A DNA stretch of 64,000 nucleotides from DATBLE01 sp036555585 (lineage in GTDB: Bacteria > Actinomycetota > Thermoleophilia > Gaiellales > Gaiellaceae), in assembly GCA_036555585.1 (NCBI GenBank), contig DATBLE010000024.1:70624-134623 (forward strand). The letters run 5' to 3'. Below the pieces are notes generated by a model, which was not told where the DNA came from, made no database searches, and worked only from the letters and a program-made list of their open reading frames with translations. How positions within the stretch are numbered: the stretch's first letter is position 1; every line of letters begins with the position of its first letter. Below, piece by piece: positions 10,071 to 17,735 of this stretch. A program made the position numbers and the translations under genes.

Positions 10071-11075
10071 TTAACGGCGCAAGGCCGGCACGATCTCGCG
10101 CCCGTAGGCCTCCAGCGTCTCCTCCTGACCCTCAGTCATGAGGTAGATGTTCCACTGGTCGACGCCCGCCGCCTCGAGCCGCTGCAGCTTCTCGACATGC
10201 GCCTCCGCCGGCCCGAGGATGCAGAAGCGCTCGCACGTCTCGTCGCTGATCTGCTCGCCGTGCTTCGCGCCGACGCGGCTGTGCTCGGCGTAGTCGTAGG
10301 CCTCGCGCTTCATCCGCGAGACGTACTCGGTGAGGGCCGGGGGCAGGTCTTCGGGATCGTGCCTGGCGATCACGTCGAAGACGTGGTTCGAGACCATCGC
10401 CGGGAACCAGCGCACCTGCTCGCAGCTCGCGGCGAGGTCGTCGCCGATGTGCGCGGGCGCGCACGCCATCACCTTGACCTCGGCCGGGTCGCGGCCCGCT
10501 TCCTCGGCGGCGCGGCGAACCTGGCCGACGATCCACTCGATGATCTCCGGGTCGGCGAGCTGGACGATCACCCCGTCGGCGACCCGGCCCGCGATCGCCA
10601 GCACGCGCGGGCCGTAGCCTGCGACGTAGAGCGGGATCGCCGGCCGGCCCTGCGCCCACTCGAGCCGGATCTCGGTGTCGTTCCACTCGACCCGCCGCCC
10701 GTTCATCAGGTCGCGCATCATCCTGCAGGCCGACTCGAACTCTGCAACCTTCACGGGCTGCTGGCCGATCACGCGCCGGGCCGAGTCCCCGCGGCCGATG
10801 CCCATGATCATCCGCCCGTTCGAGACGTCCTGGAGCGTCGCGAACGCGCTCGCGGTCACGGTCGGCTCCCGCGTGCCCGGGTTGGTGACGTTGAGCCCCA
10901 GGTGGATGCGCTCGGTCTTCATCGCCGCGAGCGTCAGCAGCGGATAGGGCTCCTGCCAGAGCACGTGCGAGTCGTACGTCCAGCCGTAGTCGAAGCCGTT
11001 CCGCTCCGCGAGCTGCATCAGCTCGACGAGCCGCTGCCAGGGCGGATCGGGAAGCACGGTGACGCCGAACTGCAT
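10071..11075 (-). CDS. LLM-class F420-dependent oxidoreductase
   Basis: Luciferase-like TIM-barrel enzyme of 334 residues, starting MQFGVTVLPDPPWQRLVEL and containing the typical GIGRGDSARR loop and GYGPRVLAIAGRVADGVIVQLADPE segment. It resembles the F420-dependent family often found beside dihydropyrimidinase and carbamoylase genes. The window fits, because the next upstream gene on this strand is an M20 carbamoylase. The exact substrate is unknown, and F420 use is a family-based inference. A TATTCT -10-like element lies nine bases before the ATG. Confidence 0.88.
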   Translation of the reverse strand: MQFGVTVLPDPPWQRLVELMQLAERNGFDYGWTYDSHVLWQEPYPLLTLAAMKTERIHLGLNVTNPGTREPTVTASAFATLQDVSNGRMIMGIGRGDSARRVIGQQPVKVAEFESACRMMRDLMNGRRVEWNDTEIRLEWAQGRPAIPLYVAGYGPRVLAIAGRVADGVIVQLADPEIIEWIVGQVRRAAEEAGRDPAEVKVMACAPAHIGDDLAASCEQVRWFPAMVSNHVFDVIARHDPEDLPPALTEYVSRMKREAYDYAEHSRVGAKHGEQISDETCERFCILGPAEAHVEKLQRLEAAGVDQWNIYLMTEGQEETLEAYGREIVPALRR

Positions 11076-11122
11076 GGAGGACTGAGAATAGACCGCGCTC
11101 AGAAGCGCCGGGGCGTCCTCGG

Positions 11123-11207
11123 CGCCCGGGCGGCCGAGCCCGGGCGCACAGACTAAACCGGCCGCTGCGGGTGATGCTCGTCGACGGGAGGCAACCGCAG
11201 CGGCCGG
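11123..11207. repeat. Two hairpins in the 252-bp spacer after the M20 amidase gene
   Basis: One hairpin pairs CGCCCGGG (11123-11130) with 11139-11146. The second pairs CCGGCCGCTGCGG (11158-11170) with 11195-11207 across a 24-base loop. They lie downstream of the gene ending at 11329 and upstream of the start at 11075, so they could terminate the former or shape the leader of the latter. No T-tract follows. I see nothing else in 11208-11328. Confidence 0.5.
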
Positions 11208-11328
11208 GTTCTGTCGACGCCGGTCGATTGGGGGGTGGGAGGAGGAAGCGTCTCCGGCGTCGTTGGTTCGTCGACTACAGGTTGCCTGCCGAACCTGAGA
11301 GCAGCCTGAGAAGGTCGTTCGAGTTCGG

Positions 11329-12570
11329 TTAATCCGCGACCAGGGCGGCGAGCGCCTTCGCGGCCAGCCGGTCGAGCGCGCGCACCGACAGCTCCAGATG
11401 CTCGGGCTTGGTGTCCTCGAGCTTCGTGTGCGACAGGCCGCGCAGGCTCTGGACGAACAGCATCACGGTCGGGATCCCGGCGCGGGCGACCTCCGCGGCG
11501 TCGTGCAGCGGGCCGCTCGGCAGCCGGTGCGAGGTGCCGGCGACCTCGGCGATCGCCTCGTCGGCCAGCCCGATCAGCCGGTCGTCGAACAGGATCGGCT
11601 CGATGCTCCAGATCCGCTCCCAGGCGACCTCGACCCGCTCCTCGGCGGCGAAGCGCTCGGAGGCCGCCTTCGCCTCCGCCAGCATCGCCGCGAGCTTGCC
11701 GGCGTCGAGGTGGCGCTGGTCGAGCAGCTGCTCTGCCGTCTCGACCACCGAGGTGACGATCCCCGGCCTGCAGACGACGTTGCCGCTCGTGCAGACCGCG
11801 CCGTCGCCCGTCTCGGCGGCGATCCGCCGGATGTCGAGCGCCAGCTTCGCGGCGCCGGCGAGCGCGTCGCGCCGCTTGTCCATGGGCGTCGAGCCGGCGT
11901 GGGCGGCCTGGCCCGTCCACGTGATCCGGTGGCGCTCCACGCCGAACGTCCCGAGCACCACCCCGAGCGGGAGGTCCATCGACTCCAGCACCGGGCCCTG
12001 CTCGATGTGCAGCTCCAGGTAGGCGGCGGCGTTCTCGAGCTGCGAGCGCGATTCGGTCGCGCGGTCGAGGTCGACTCCGTGGGCGGCGAGCGCGTCGGGC
12101 AGCGAGACCCCGTCGCGGTCGGTCAGCTGCCGCAGCTCGTCCTGGTCTCGCATCGAGCCGGCGGCGGCGCTCGAGCCGAGCAGCGACCGCCCGAAGCGCG
12201 CCCCCTCCTCATCCGCCCAGTTGACGAGTCGGACGGTCAGCGGCGGCGTCCCGTCCTCGGCGATCCGGCGCAGCACCTCGACCCCGGCCATCACGTTCAG
12301 GCTGCCGTCGAGCCAGCCTCCGTTCGGCACCGAGTCGATGTGACCGCCCATCAGCAGTGCCCGCTCCGACTCGCCCGCGAGCGTGAACCACTGGTTGCCC
12401 GCCTCGTCGATCGTCTCCTCGACTGGCAGGCCCCCGAGCTTCCCGCGCAGCCACTCGCGCGCCTGCTCCCAGGTGTCCGTCCAGGCGACGCGCTGGGCGC
12501 CGTCCTCGTCGCCGGTGAGCTCTCGGAGCTCCCTGAGCTCGGCGACGGTGCGAGACGGATCCAGCGGCAC
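11329..12570 (-). CDS. M20-family N-carbamoyl-amino-acid hydrolase / allantoate-amidohydrolase-like
   Basis: Cytoplasmic zinc amidohydrolase of 413 residues that would release ammonia and CO2 from carbamoylated amino acids or ureides. Metal-binding motifs are visible in order: GGHIDSVPNGGWLDGSLN, ADEEGARFG, LELHIEQGP and a late SHTKLEDTKPE histidine. The lid-domain motif AAHAGSTPMDKRRDAL matches the hydantoinase/carbamoylase group. Start GTG 12570 follows a TAGAGT -10 by six bases (leaderless). It is divergent from the FAD enzyme at 12628. It is a distant paralogue of 25050-26282. Confidence 0.9.
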   Translation of the reverse strand: MPLDPSRTVAELRELRELTGDEDGAQRVAWTDTWEQAREWLRGKLGGLPVEETIDEAGNQWFTLAGESERALLMGGHIDSVPNGGWLDGSLNVMAGVEVLRRIAEDGTPPLTVRLVNWADEEGARFGRSLLGSSAAAGSMRDQDELRQLTDRDGVSLPDALAAHGVDLDRATESRSQLENAAAYLELHIEQGPVLESMDLPLGVVLGTFGVERHRITWTGQAAHAGSTPMDKRRDALAGAAKLALDIRRIAAETGDGAVCTSGNVVCRPGIVTSVVETAEQLLDQRHLDAGKLAAMLAEAKAASERFAAEERVEVAWERIWSIEPILFDDRLIGLADEAIAEVAGTSHRLPSGPLHDAAEVARAGIPTVMLFVQSLRGLSHTKLEDTKPEHLELSVRALDRLAAKALAALVAD

Positions 12571-12576
12571 GAGGCG

Positions 12577-12621
12577 ACTCTAGACGCTCGCGTCCTGCCG
12601 GCGCGAGCCCTGGCCTACGAT
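12577..12621. promoter_or_regulatory. Divergent leaderless promoters
   Basis: Minus-strand TAGAGT (12582-12577) is six bases before GTG 12570. Plus-strand TACGAT (12616-12621) is six bases before ATG 12628. Both spacings predict transcription starting at or within one base of the start codon. No ribosome-binding site is present on either side. Confidence 0.6.
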
Positions 12622-12627
12622 CCGCCA

Positions 12628-13785
12628 ATGGCTCGCGGGCCGGACGTCGAGATCGTCGGCGGGGGCGCGATCGGCGTCTGCTGCGCCCTGGAGCTCGCGC
12701 GGCGCGGCGCCGCGGTCGTGCTCCACGAGCGGGGCCCGCGGCTCGCAGCCGGTTGCTCAGCCGGGAACGCCGGCCTGATCTGCCCGAGCCACTCGACGCC
12801 GATCGCCAACCCCACGTCACTGCGCAACGGGCTGCGGTGGATGTGGAAGCGGGACAGCCCGTTCTACCTGCGCCCGCGGCCCGCCGTCGTCCCCTGGCTC
12901 GCCCGATTCGCGCTCGCGGCACGGCATCCCGACGCGGGCGCGACAGCGATCCGCGAGCTGTCGTTGGCGAGCCTCGAGCTGCACGCGGGGCTCGGCGCCG
13001 AGCTCGGGACGAGCTTCGAGCGCACCGGCACCCTGAACGTCTACGAGACGCACGACGGGCTGGAGGCGGAGGCGCGCGCCGCCGCCCGCGTCGGCCTGCC
13101 GTTCGAGGTCTTCGACGCGGACGGGACGCGCGAGCTCGAGCCTGCGCTCGTCGGACCGGTGGTCGGATCGGTGCGCTACCCGACCGAGGGCCGCGTCGAT
13201 CCGCTGCGGTTCGTCGAGACGGTCGGGCGGGCCGCCGCCGAGGCGGGCGCCGAGATCCGCACGCGCTCGGAGGTCGCCTCGCTCGCCGAGCTTCGGGCCG
13301 AGACGGTCGTCGTCGCCGCCGGCGCCTGGTCGAAGCGGCTCGTCAGGCTGCCGCTCGAGGGCGGGAAGGGCTACCACGTCGACTACGAGCGTTCCGAGGA
13401 CGACCCGCACATCCCCGCCTGGGTCCAGGAGACGTGGACGATCGCGACGCCGCTGCCGGATCGGCTACGGCTCTCGGGCACGCTCGAGCTCGCCGGGCTC
13501 GACCTGGCGATCTCCGAGCGCCGCGTCGAGAAGATCCGCGCCGGCGGGGAGCGCTGGTTCCGGGGCCTGCACGACCGCCGGGTGCTGGAGACCTGGGCCG
13601 GCCTGCGGCCGTGCCTGCCCGACGGCCTGCCGGCGATCGGCCGCCTCGGCGGCGTCCTGGTCGCGACGGGCCACGCGATGAAGGGCGTCTCGCTCGCGCC
13701 GGTCACCGCACGGCTCGTCGCGCAGCTGCTGGCGGGCGAGCAGCCGGAGCACGACCTGGCGCTCTTCCGGCCGGACCGTTTCTAG
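12628..13785 (+). CDS. FAD-dependent oxidoreductase, D-amino-acid dehydrogenase/DadA-like
   Basis: Flavoprotein of 385 residues with an N-terminal Rossmann dinucleotide motif (IVGGGAIGVCCALELARRG) and the DAO-fold C-terminal motif LRPCLPDGLPAIGRLGGVLVATGHAMKGVSLAP. These match the DadA/glycine-oxidase superfamily that deaminates amino acids. It is the first gene of a (+) operon leading into PanE-GAF and formamidase genes. A role in oxidising an amino acid released by the neighbouring carbamoylase is plausible but inferred. Confidence 0.88.
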   Translation: MARGPDVEIVGGGAIGVCCALELARRGAAVVLHERGPRLAAGCSAGNAGLICPSHSTPIANPTSLRNGLRWMWKRDSPFYLRPRPAVVPWLARFALAARHPDAGATAIRELSLASLELHAGLGAELGTSFERTGTLNVYETHDGLEAEARAAARVGLPFEVFDADGTRELEPALVGPVVGSVRYPTEGRVDPLRFVETVGRAAAEAGAEIRTRSEVASLAELRAETVVVAAGAWSKRLVRLPLEGGKGYHVDYERSEDDPHIPAWVQETWTIATPLPDRLRLSGTLELAGLDLAISERRVEKIRAGGERWFRGLHDRRVLETWAGLRPCLPDGLPAIGRLGGVLVATGHAMKGVSLAPVTARLVAQLLAGEQPEHDLALFRPDRF

Positions 13786-13788
13786 AGT
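13783..13788 (+). promoter_or_regulatory. -10-like TAGAGT overlapping the stop codon of the FAD gene
   Basis: TAGAGT begins with the TAG stop of the preceding gene and ends seven bases before GTG 13796. This gives the PanE-GAF gene its own potential leaderless start inside the operon. Confidence 0.5.
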
Positions 13789-13795
13789 TCCGCCC

Positions 13796-15145
13796 GTGAG
13801 GATCGCGATCGTCGGCGCCGGGGCGATGGGCTCGGTCTACGCCGGGCTCCTGGCGAGCGCCGGGCACGAGGTGTGGGCGGTCGACCGACGCCGCGAGCTG
13901 GTCGAGGCAATCCGGGCGCAGGGCCTGCGCGTCGAGGGCGCGAGCGGCGACCGCACCGTCCGGATCGGCGCCACCACCGATGCCGCCGAGGCTGGCGCGG
14001 CCGAGCTGGTCGTGCTGGCGACGAAGGCGATGGACGTGACGGCCGCGGCCGAGGCGGCGCGCCCGCTCGTCGGACCCGAGACGCTCGTGCTCTCGATCCA
14101 GAACGGCCTGGGCGGCCCCGATGCCGCCGCGGCCGTGCTGGGCGACGAGCGGGTCGCGGTCGGGGTGGTCGGCGGCTTCGGCGCCTCGCTGGTCGCCCCG
14201 GGGCACGTCCACCACCACGGCTTCGAGCTCGTCCGGCTGGGCGAGCGCTCGGGCCCGGTCACGCCGCGAATCGAGGCGGTCGCCGAGGTGTGGCGCGGCG
14301 CCGGCTTCACCGTTCGCACCTACGACGACGTCGACCGGCTCGTCTGGGAGAAGCTGGTCTGCAACGTCGCCTTCAGCGGGACCTGCGCCGTCCTGGGCAG
14401 GACGATCGGCGAGGTGATCGGCGACGAGGCCGCCTGGGCGGTCGCCTCGAGCTGCGCGGTCGAGGCGTTCCAGGTCGCGCGTGCCCGGCGGGTCGAGCTC
14501 GGCTTCGACGATCCGGTCGCCTGGGTGCGCGACTTCGGCCTGGCCATTCCGGGCGCGAAGCCATCGATGCTGCTCGACCTGGAGGCGGGACGCCGCACCG
14601 AGGTGGACTTCATCAACGGCGCGATCCCGCGCGCCGGGCGTGAAGTCGGCGTCGCGGCGCCCGCCAACGAGACGCTCAGCTCGCTCGTCCACGCGCTCGA
14701 GATCAGGGAGGATGTCCCGGTGGAGACGATCGACCGTGTCCTCGAGGAGCTGCGCGCCGGGGTCGGCGCCGACCGCGTCACGCTGCGCCGCAACCTGCCC
14801 GGCGACTACGCCTTCCCGGTGACGGACGAGGCGCTCGCGCCGGGCGTCGGCTCGCTGCGCGACGAACGGACGGTCGACCTGCGCGGGCAGCCGGTGGTGG
14901 CGCTGCTGCAGCGCGGCGAGCAGGTCGTGCAGGCCGATACGCGGGCCGCCTTCGACGACCCTGCCTTCCTCCGGATGCTGGACACCTACGGCGGCCTGGC
15001 CGCGCAGATCGTCACGCCGATCTTCGGGGACGGCAGCCTGGAGGCGATCGTCTCGCTGCACGTGCTCGGCGCGCCGCGCGCGTGGAGCGACCAGGATGCC
15101 GCCGCCTGCCGGGCAGCCGCCGACCGCGTGCAGGAGCTGCTCTGA
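13796..15145 (+). CDS. Ketopantoate-reductase-like (PanE/ApbA) domain fused to a GAF-like domain
   Basis: 449 residues. Residues about 1-300 form a complete PanE-type NADP-dependent 2-ketoacid reductase: GAGAMGSVYAGLLASAGHEV at the N-terminus, the LSIQNGLGG and KLVCNVAFS motifs, then EVDFINGAI and PANETL in the helical domain. Residues about 305-449 are not part of PanE and look like a GAF sensor domain (VLEELRAGVGADRVTLRR ... AFDDPAFL ... WSDQDAAACRAAADRVQELL). Such a fusion is unusual. It may give ligand control of a reductase in an amino-acid/amide operon. The stop overlaps the next ATG (TGATG). Confidence 0.85.
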   Translation: MRIAIVGAGAMGSVYAGLLASAGHEVWAVDRRRELVEAIRAQGLRVEGASGDRTVRIGATTDAAEAGAAELVVLATKAMDVTAAAEAARPLVGPETLVLSIQNGLGGPDAAAAVLGDERVAVGVVGGFGASLVAPGHVHHHGFELVRLGERSGPVTPRIEAVAEVWRGAGFTVRTYDDVDRLVWEKLVCNVAFSGTCAVLGRTIGEVIGDEAAWAVASSCAVEAFQVARARRVELGFDDPVAWVRDFGLAIPGAKPSMLLDLEAGRRTEVDFINGAIPRAGREVGVAAPANETLSSLVHALEIREDVPVETIDRVLEELRAGVGADRVTLRRNLPGDYAFPVTDEALAPGVGSLRDERTVDLRGQPVVALLQRGEQVVQADTRAAFDDPAFLRMLDTYGGLAAQIVTPIFGDGSLEAIVSLHVLGAPRAWSDQDAAACRAAADRVQELL

Positions 15146-16155
15146 TGCACAACCGCTGGCACCCCGACCTGGAGCCGGTCGCAGAGGTCGCTCCCGGCGA
15201 GGAGATCAGGCTCGAGGCAGCGGACGGCCTCGACGGGCAGCTGACGCGCGAGAGCACGCACGCCGACGCGGGCAGCCTCGACCTTGGCCTCGGCCATCCG
15301 TTGGCCGGCCCGGTGTACGTGAGCGGCGCAGAGCCCGGCGACGTGCTCGAGGTCGAGCTGCTTCGCTACGAGACGGACGACTTCGGCACGACGGCCGTCA
15401 TCCCCGGGTTCGGCTACCTCGCCGATCTCTTCACCGAGCCGTACCTGGTCAAGTGGGAGATCGCCGGCGGGCTGGCCCGGTCGGCCGAGCTCCCCGGCGT
15501 GGCGGTGCCGGAGGACGCGTTCGCCGGCGTGATCGGGGTCGCGCCGTCGCTCGAGCGGCTGGAGGCGCTCCGGCAACGCGAGGAGTCGCTGCGCGATCGA
15601 GGACAGCCGGTCGCCGACTCCATGCCGGAGGGCGCGGTGCCGCCGGAGGCGGCCGACGGGTTGCGGACGATCCCGCCGCGCGAGCTCGGCGGGAACCTCG
15701 ACGTCCGCCAGCTCGTGGCCGGGAGCCGCCTGTGGCTGCCGGTGGACGTCCCGGGCGCGCTCTTCTCGGCCGGCGACCTCCATTTCGCCCAGGGAGACGG
15801 CGAGGTCTGCGGCACGGCGATCGAGGTCGCCGGCGCGGTCACGGTGCGCTTCGGCGTGCTGCGGGACGCCGCGCATCGCGCGCGCTTCCCGACGTTCGAG
15901 ACTCCCGGCCGCCCGGCGCGGCCCTCGTTCGCGACAACCGGCATCCCGGTCGACGTCGGGATGGACCTGAACGTCGCCGCCCGGGAGGCGCTGCTGGAGA
16001 TGATCGACCACCTCGAGGCGACGTACGGCTTCGTCCGCCCGGCTGCGTATGCGCTCTGCAGCGCCGCCGTCGACCTCCGGATCTCCGAGGTGGTCGACGT
16101 GCCGTATCCGTTGGTGTCGGCCCTGCTCCCACTCGATCTCTTCGAGGCGGCCTAG
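15145..16155 (+). CDS. Acetamidase/formamidase family protein
   Basis: 336 residues, translationally coupled to the PanE-GAF gene by TGATG. Family landmarks include THADAGSLDLGLGHPLAGPVYVSGAEPGD, the PRELGGNLDVRQL block, the GDLHFAQGDGEVCGTAIEV block (metal and substrate site in FmdA) and the conserved ending with ALCSAAVDLRISEVVD. It would hydrolyse a short-chain amide to ammonia and acid, consistent with neighbouring amide and carbamoyl hydrolases. Confidence 0.9.
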   Translation: MHNRWHPDLEPVAEVAPGEEIRLEAADGLDGQLTRESTHADAGSLDLGLGHPLAGPVYVSGAEPGDVLEVELLRYETDDFGTTAVIPGFGYLADLFTEPYLVKWEIAGGLARSAELPGVAVPEDAFAGVIGVAPSLERLEALRQREESLRDRGQPVADSMPEGAVPPEAADGLRTIPPRELGGNLDVRQLVAGSRLWLPVDVPGALFSAGDLHFAQGDGEVCGTAIEVAGAVTVRFGVLRDAAHRARFPTFETPGRPARPSFATTGIPVDVGMDLNVAAREALLEMIDHLEATYGFVRPAAYALCSAAVDLRISEVVDVPYPLVSALLPLDLFEAA

Positions 16156-16184
16156 GCGGAGCTCACGCGGCGTCGTCCAGTGGG

Positions 16185-16460
16185 CTAACACGGACGGTAG
16201 ACGTCGGCGGGATGATCGACCCGCAGCACATGGATCTCGCCGGTCGCTTCGACGACCTCGTAGACGACCCGATACGGCCCGCGACGAGCGGATCGCAGTC
16301 CTTCGAGCTCGCGCTGCAGTGCGTGGCCGACTCGGTGAGGGTTCTCGGTCGACGGACCGAGCATGAACTCGACGATCGCGGCCGCGGCCTTTTCGGGCAG
16401 ACGCGCGAGCGTGCGCTCGACTGAACGGGCGACGACGAGCCTCCATCGAGGCTCGGTCAC
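16185..16460 (-). CDS. RelE/ParE-family toxin
   Basis: 91 residues with the RelE fold pattern WRLVVARSVERTLARLPEKAAAAIVEF ... LEGLRSARRGPYRVVYEV ... IHVLRVDHPADVYRP. It probably cleaves mRNA at the ribosome. GTG 16460 overlaps the stop of the antitoxin (GTGA), the usual antitoxin-first order. Confidence 0.9.
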   Translation of the reverse strand: MTEPRWRLVVARSVERTLARLPEKAAAAIVEFMLGPSTENPHRVGHALQRELEGLRSARRGPYRVVYEVVEATGEIHVLRVDHPADVYRPC

Positions 16461-16732
16461 CGCCGGGTCGGGTACCGGGCCTTCAGCTCCTCCGCGCCGA
16501 TCCCCTTGCCCCTGGCGATCTCGCCGCGTGCCCGCTTGATCTCCCGCAAGGCCCTGGGGTCGGAGAGAAGCTCGACTGTGTCCTCGAGCGCCTGGAGATC
16601 GTCGGGGCTGATCAGAACCGCTGCCGGGCGACCGTTGCGCGTCAGCGTGACCCGCTCGTGCTGCTCTTCGACCAGATCGACGATCTCGGAAAGCCTGGCT
16701 TTGATCTCGGCGAGCGGCAATGTCTCGCTCAT
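16457..16732 (-). CDS. Phd/YefM-family antitoxin
   Basis: 91 residues if started at ATG 16732 (MSETLPLAEIKARLSEIVDLV). Upstream ATGs at 16750 and 16738 are possible, but the TATAAT element at 16745-16740 sits exactly seven bases before 16732. That makes 16732 the natural leaderless start. The N-terminal Phd DNA-binding fold (RVTLTRNGRPAAVLISPDDLQALE) is clear, and the C-terminal tail would neutralise the RelE-like toxin. Confidence 0.88.
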   Translation of the reverse strand: MSETLPLAEIKARLSEIVDLVEEQHERVTLTRNGRPAAVLISPDDLQALEDTVELLSDPRALREIKRARGEIARGKGIGAEELKARYPTRR

Positions 16733-16754
16733 GACCATGATTATAGTCATGAGC
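16727..16754 (-). promoter_or_regulatory. Autoregulatory operator and TATAAT promoter of the relE-type module
   Basis: 9-bp perfect arms GCTCATGAC (16727-16735) and GTCATGAGC (16746-16754) flank a 10-base spacer that contains TATAAT on the minus strand. The antitoxin start codon lies inside the arm. Binding of the antitoxin/toxin complex would directly block the promoter. Confidence 0.7.
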
Positions 16755-16780
16755 GCGCGATCGTCAGCGACGGGAGTGCA

Positions 16781-16921
16781 CTAGCGAGGTGGCAGGCGAC
16801 CACTAGTCTCGCGCCGCTTCTGGTCACGGCCGTCTTCCCGCGCTCCCCACCAGAACATGACGCCGACGATCACAATCGCGAGCGCGGACGCCACCGAGAG
16901 GATCACGAGAGCCACCGTCAT
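16781..16921 (-). CDS. Small single-pass membrane protein (46 aa)
   Basis: A short frame from ATG 16921 encodes MTVALVILSVASALAIVIVG followed by VMFWWGARE and a charged, basic tail. That is one membrane helix with a positive cytosolic end. It lies upstream of the Phd/RelE module on the same strand. The upstream GTAGAACGG is only a weak ribosome-binding site. The protein is unrecognised, and existence is judged from the clean helix-plus-basic-tail pattern and codon third-position GC. Confidence 0.45.
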   Translation of the reverse strand: MTVALVILSVASALAIVIVGVMFWWGAREDGRDQKRRETSGRLPPR

Positions 16922-17056
16922 CACGACCGTTCTACCCGTCGCACGGCCCAGAACACACCGCTCGCGAGACCGGGTCAGCGTTTTCCCTCTTTCGCTCGAG
17001 CCGTGATCGAGCGACTCTTTCGGCGACGTCGGTCAACGCATGGTTGGAGGTGCGTC

Positions 17057-17563
17057 ATGAGCCTGTTGTCCATGGCAACCGTTCAGGCCAAGACGGACGA
17101 CGAGCACCGGGAGACGCCCGAGAAGCTGAGCTACGGCGAGCAGCTCGTGCAGCTCATCCCGGCCGAGGCGATCGCCGTCTTCACCGCCGGGCTCGCATTG
17201 TGTGTCGGCTTCGGCTGGGGATGGGCAGCGCGCTGGGCCTGGTTCGGCGCGATCGCTGTCCTGATCCCGTTCTGGGTCTTCCTGAAGTACTGGGACACGC
17301 TCAGCTACCAGAAGCGGCGAGCGAAACGGGTTCCCATCCCGTACGTCTCGATTCTTGCCGGCTTTGCCGCGTTCGTGATCTGGAGCGCGACGATCCCGGA
17401 CACGCCGTTCCTGCAGTGGCACGAATGGAAGCTCGAGTTCGCCCCGTTCGTCACGCTTGCGGGCGTGGTCGTGCTGACGATGCTCGTCCGCTGGCACCGC
17501 GACGTCTGGAAGGTCCGGCATCCCGCACACAAGCATCGGCCCAGGCACCCGCACCCGGCCTAG
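17057..17563 (+). CDS. Hypothetical four-helix membrane protein
   Basis: 168 residues. ATG 17057 has a GGAGG ribosome-binding site. After a charged N-terminus (TDDEHRETPEKLSYGEQLVQLIPAEAI) come four hydrophobic segments: AVFTAGLALCVGFGWGW, WFGAIAVLIPFWVFLKY, VSILAGFAAFVIWS and FVTLAGVVVLTMLV. It ends in a histidine/proline/arginine-rich tail (RHPAHKHRPRHPHPA) that might bind metal or nucleic acid. I do not recognise the family. Confidence 0.75.
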   Translation: MSLLSMATVQAKTDDEHRETPEKLSYGEQLVQLIPAEAIAVFTAGLALCVGFGWGWAARWAWFGAIAVLIPFWVFLKYWDTLSYQKRRAKRVPIPYVSILAGFAAFVIWSATIPDTPFLQWHEWKLEFAPFVTLAGVVVLTMLVRWHRDVWKVRHPAHKHRPRHPHPA

Positions 17564-17577
17564 CCTGAGGCGAAGAC

Positions 17578-17614
17578 GACCGGCCGCGCGTCGGACAACG
17601 CCGCGCGGTCGGTC
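17578..17614. terminator. Terminator-like hairpin after the membrane-protein gene
   Basis: GACCGGCCGCGCG (17578-17590) pairs with 17602-17614, with one G-T mismatch. It lies 15 bases after the stop at 17563. There is no T-run, as is common in GC-rich actinobacterial terminators. The rest of 17615-17735 shows only the promoter of the next gene. Confidence 0.45.
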
Positions 17615-17723
17615 GACCTGACCGCTCAGGAGTTCCACTGATGCGCCGCCGGGCCGGGAATGTCGGTGAACGATGGGCCGGCGACAGCGCCGAGCGGCTC
17701 GGTTCATCACCGGCGCCGGTCAG

Positions 17724-17729
17724 TAGCAT
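17724..17729 (+). promoter_or_regulatory. -10 element of a leaderless promoter
   Basis: TAGCAT ends six bases before GTG 17736. No ribosome-binding site is visible. Confidence 0.5.
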
Positions 17730-17735
17730 CGGGTC

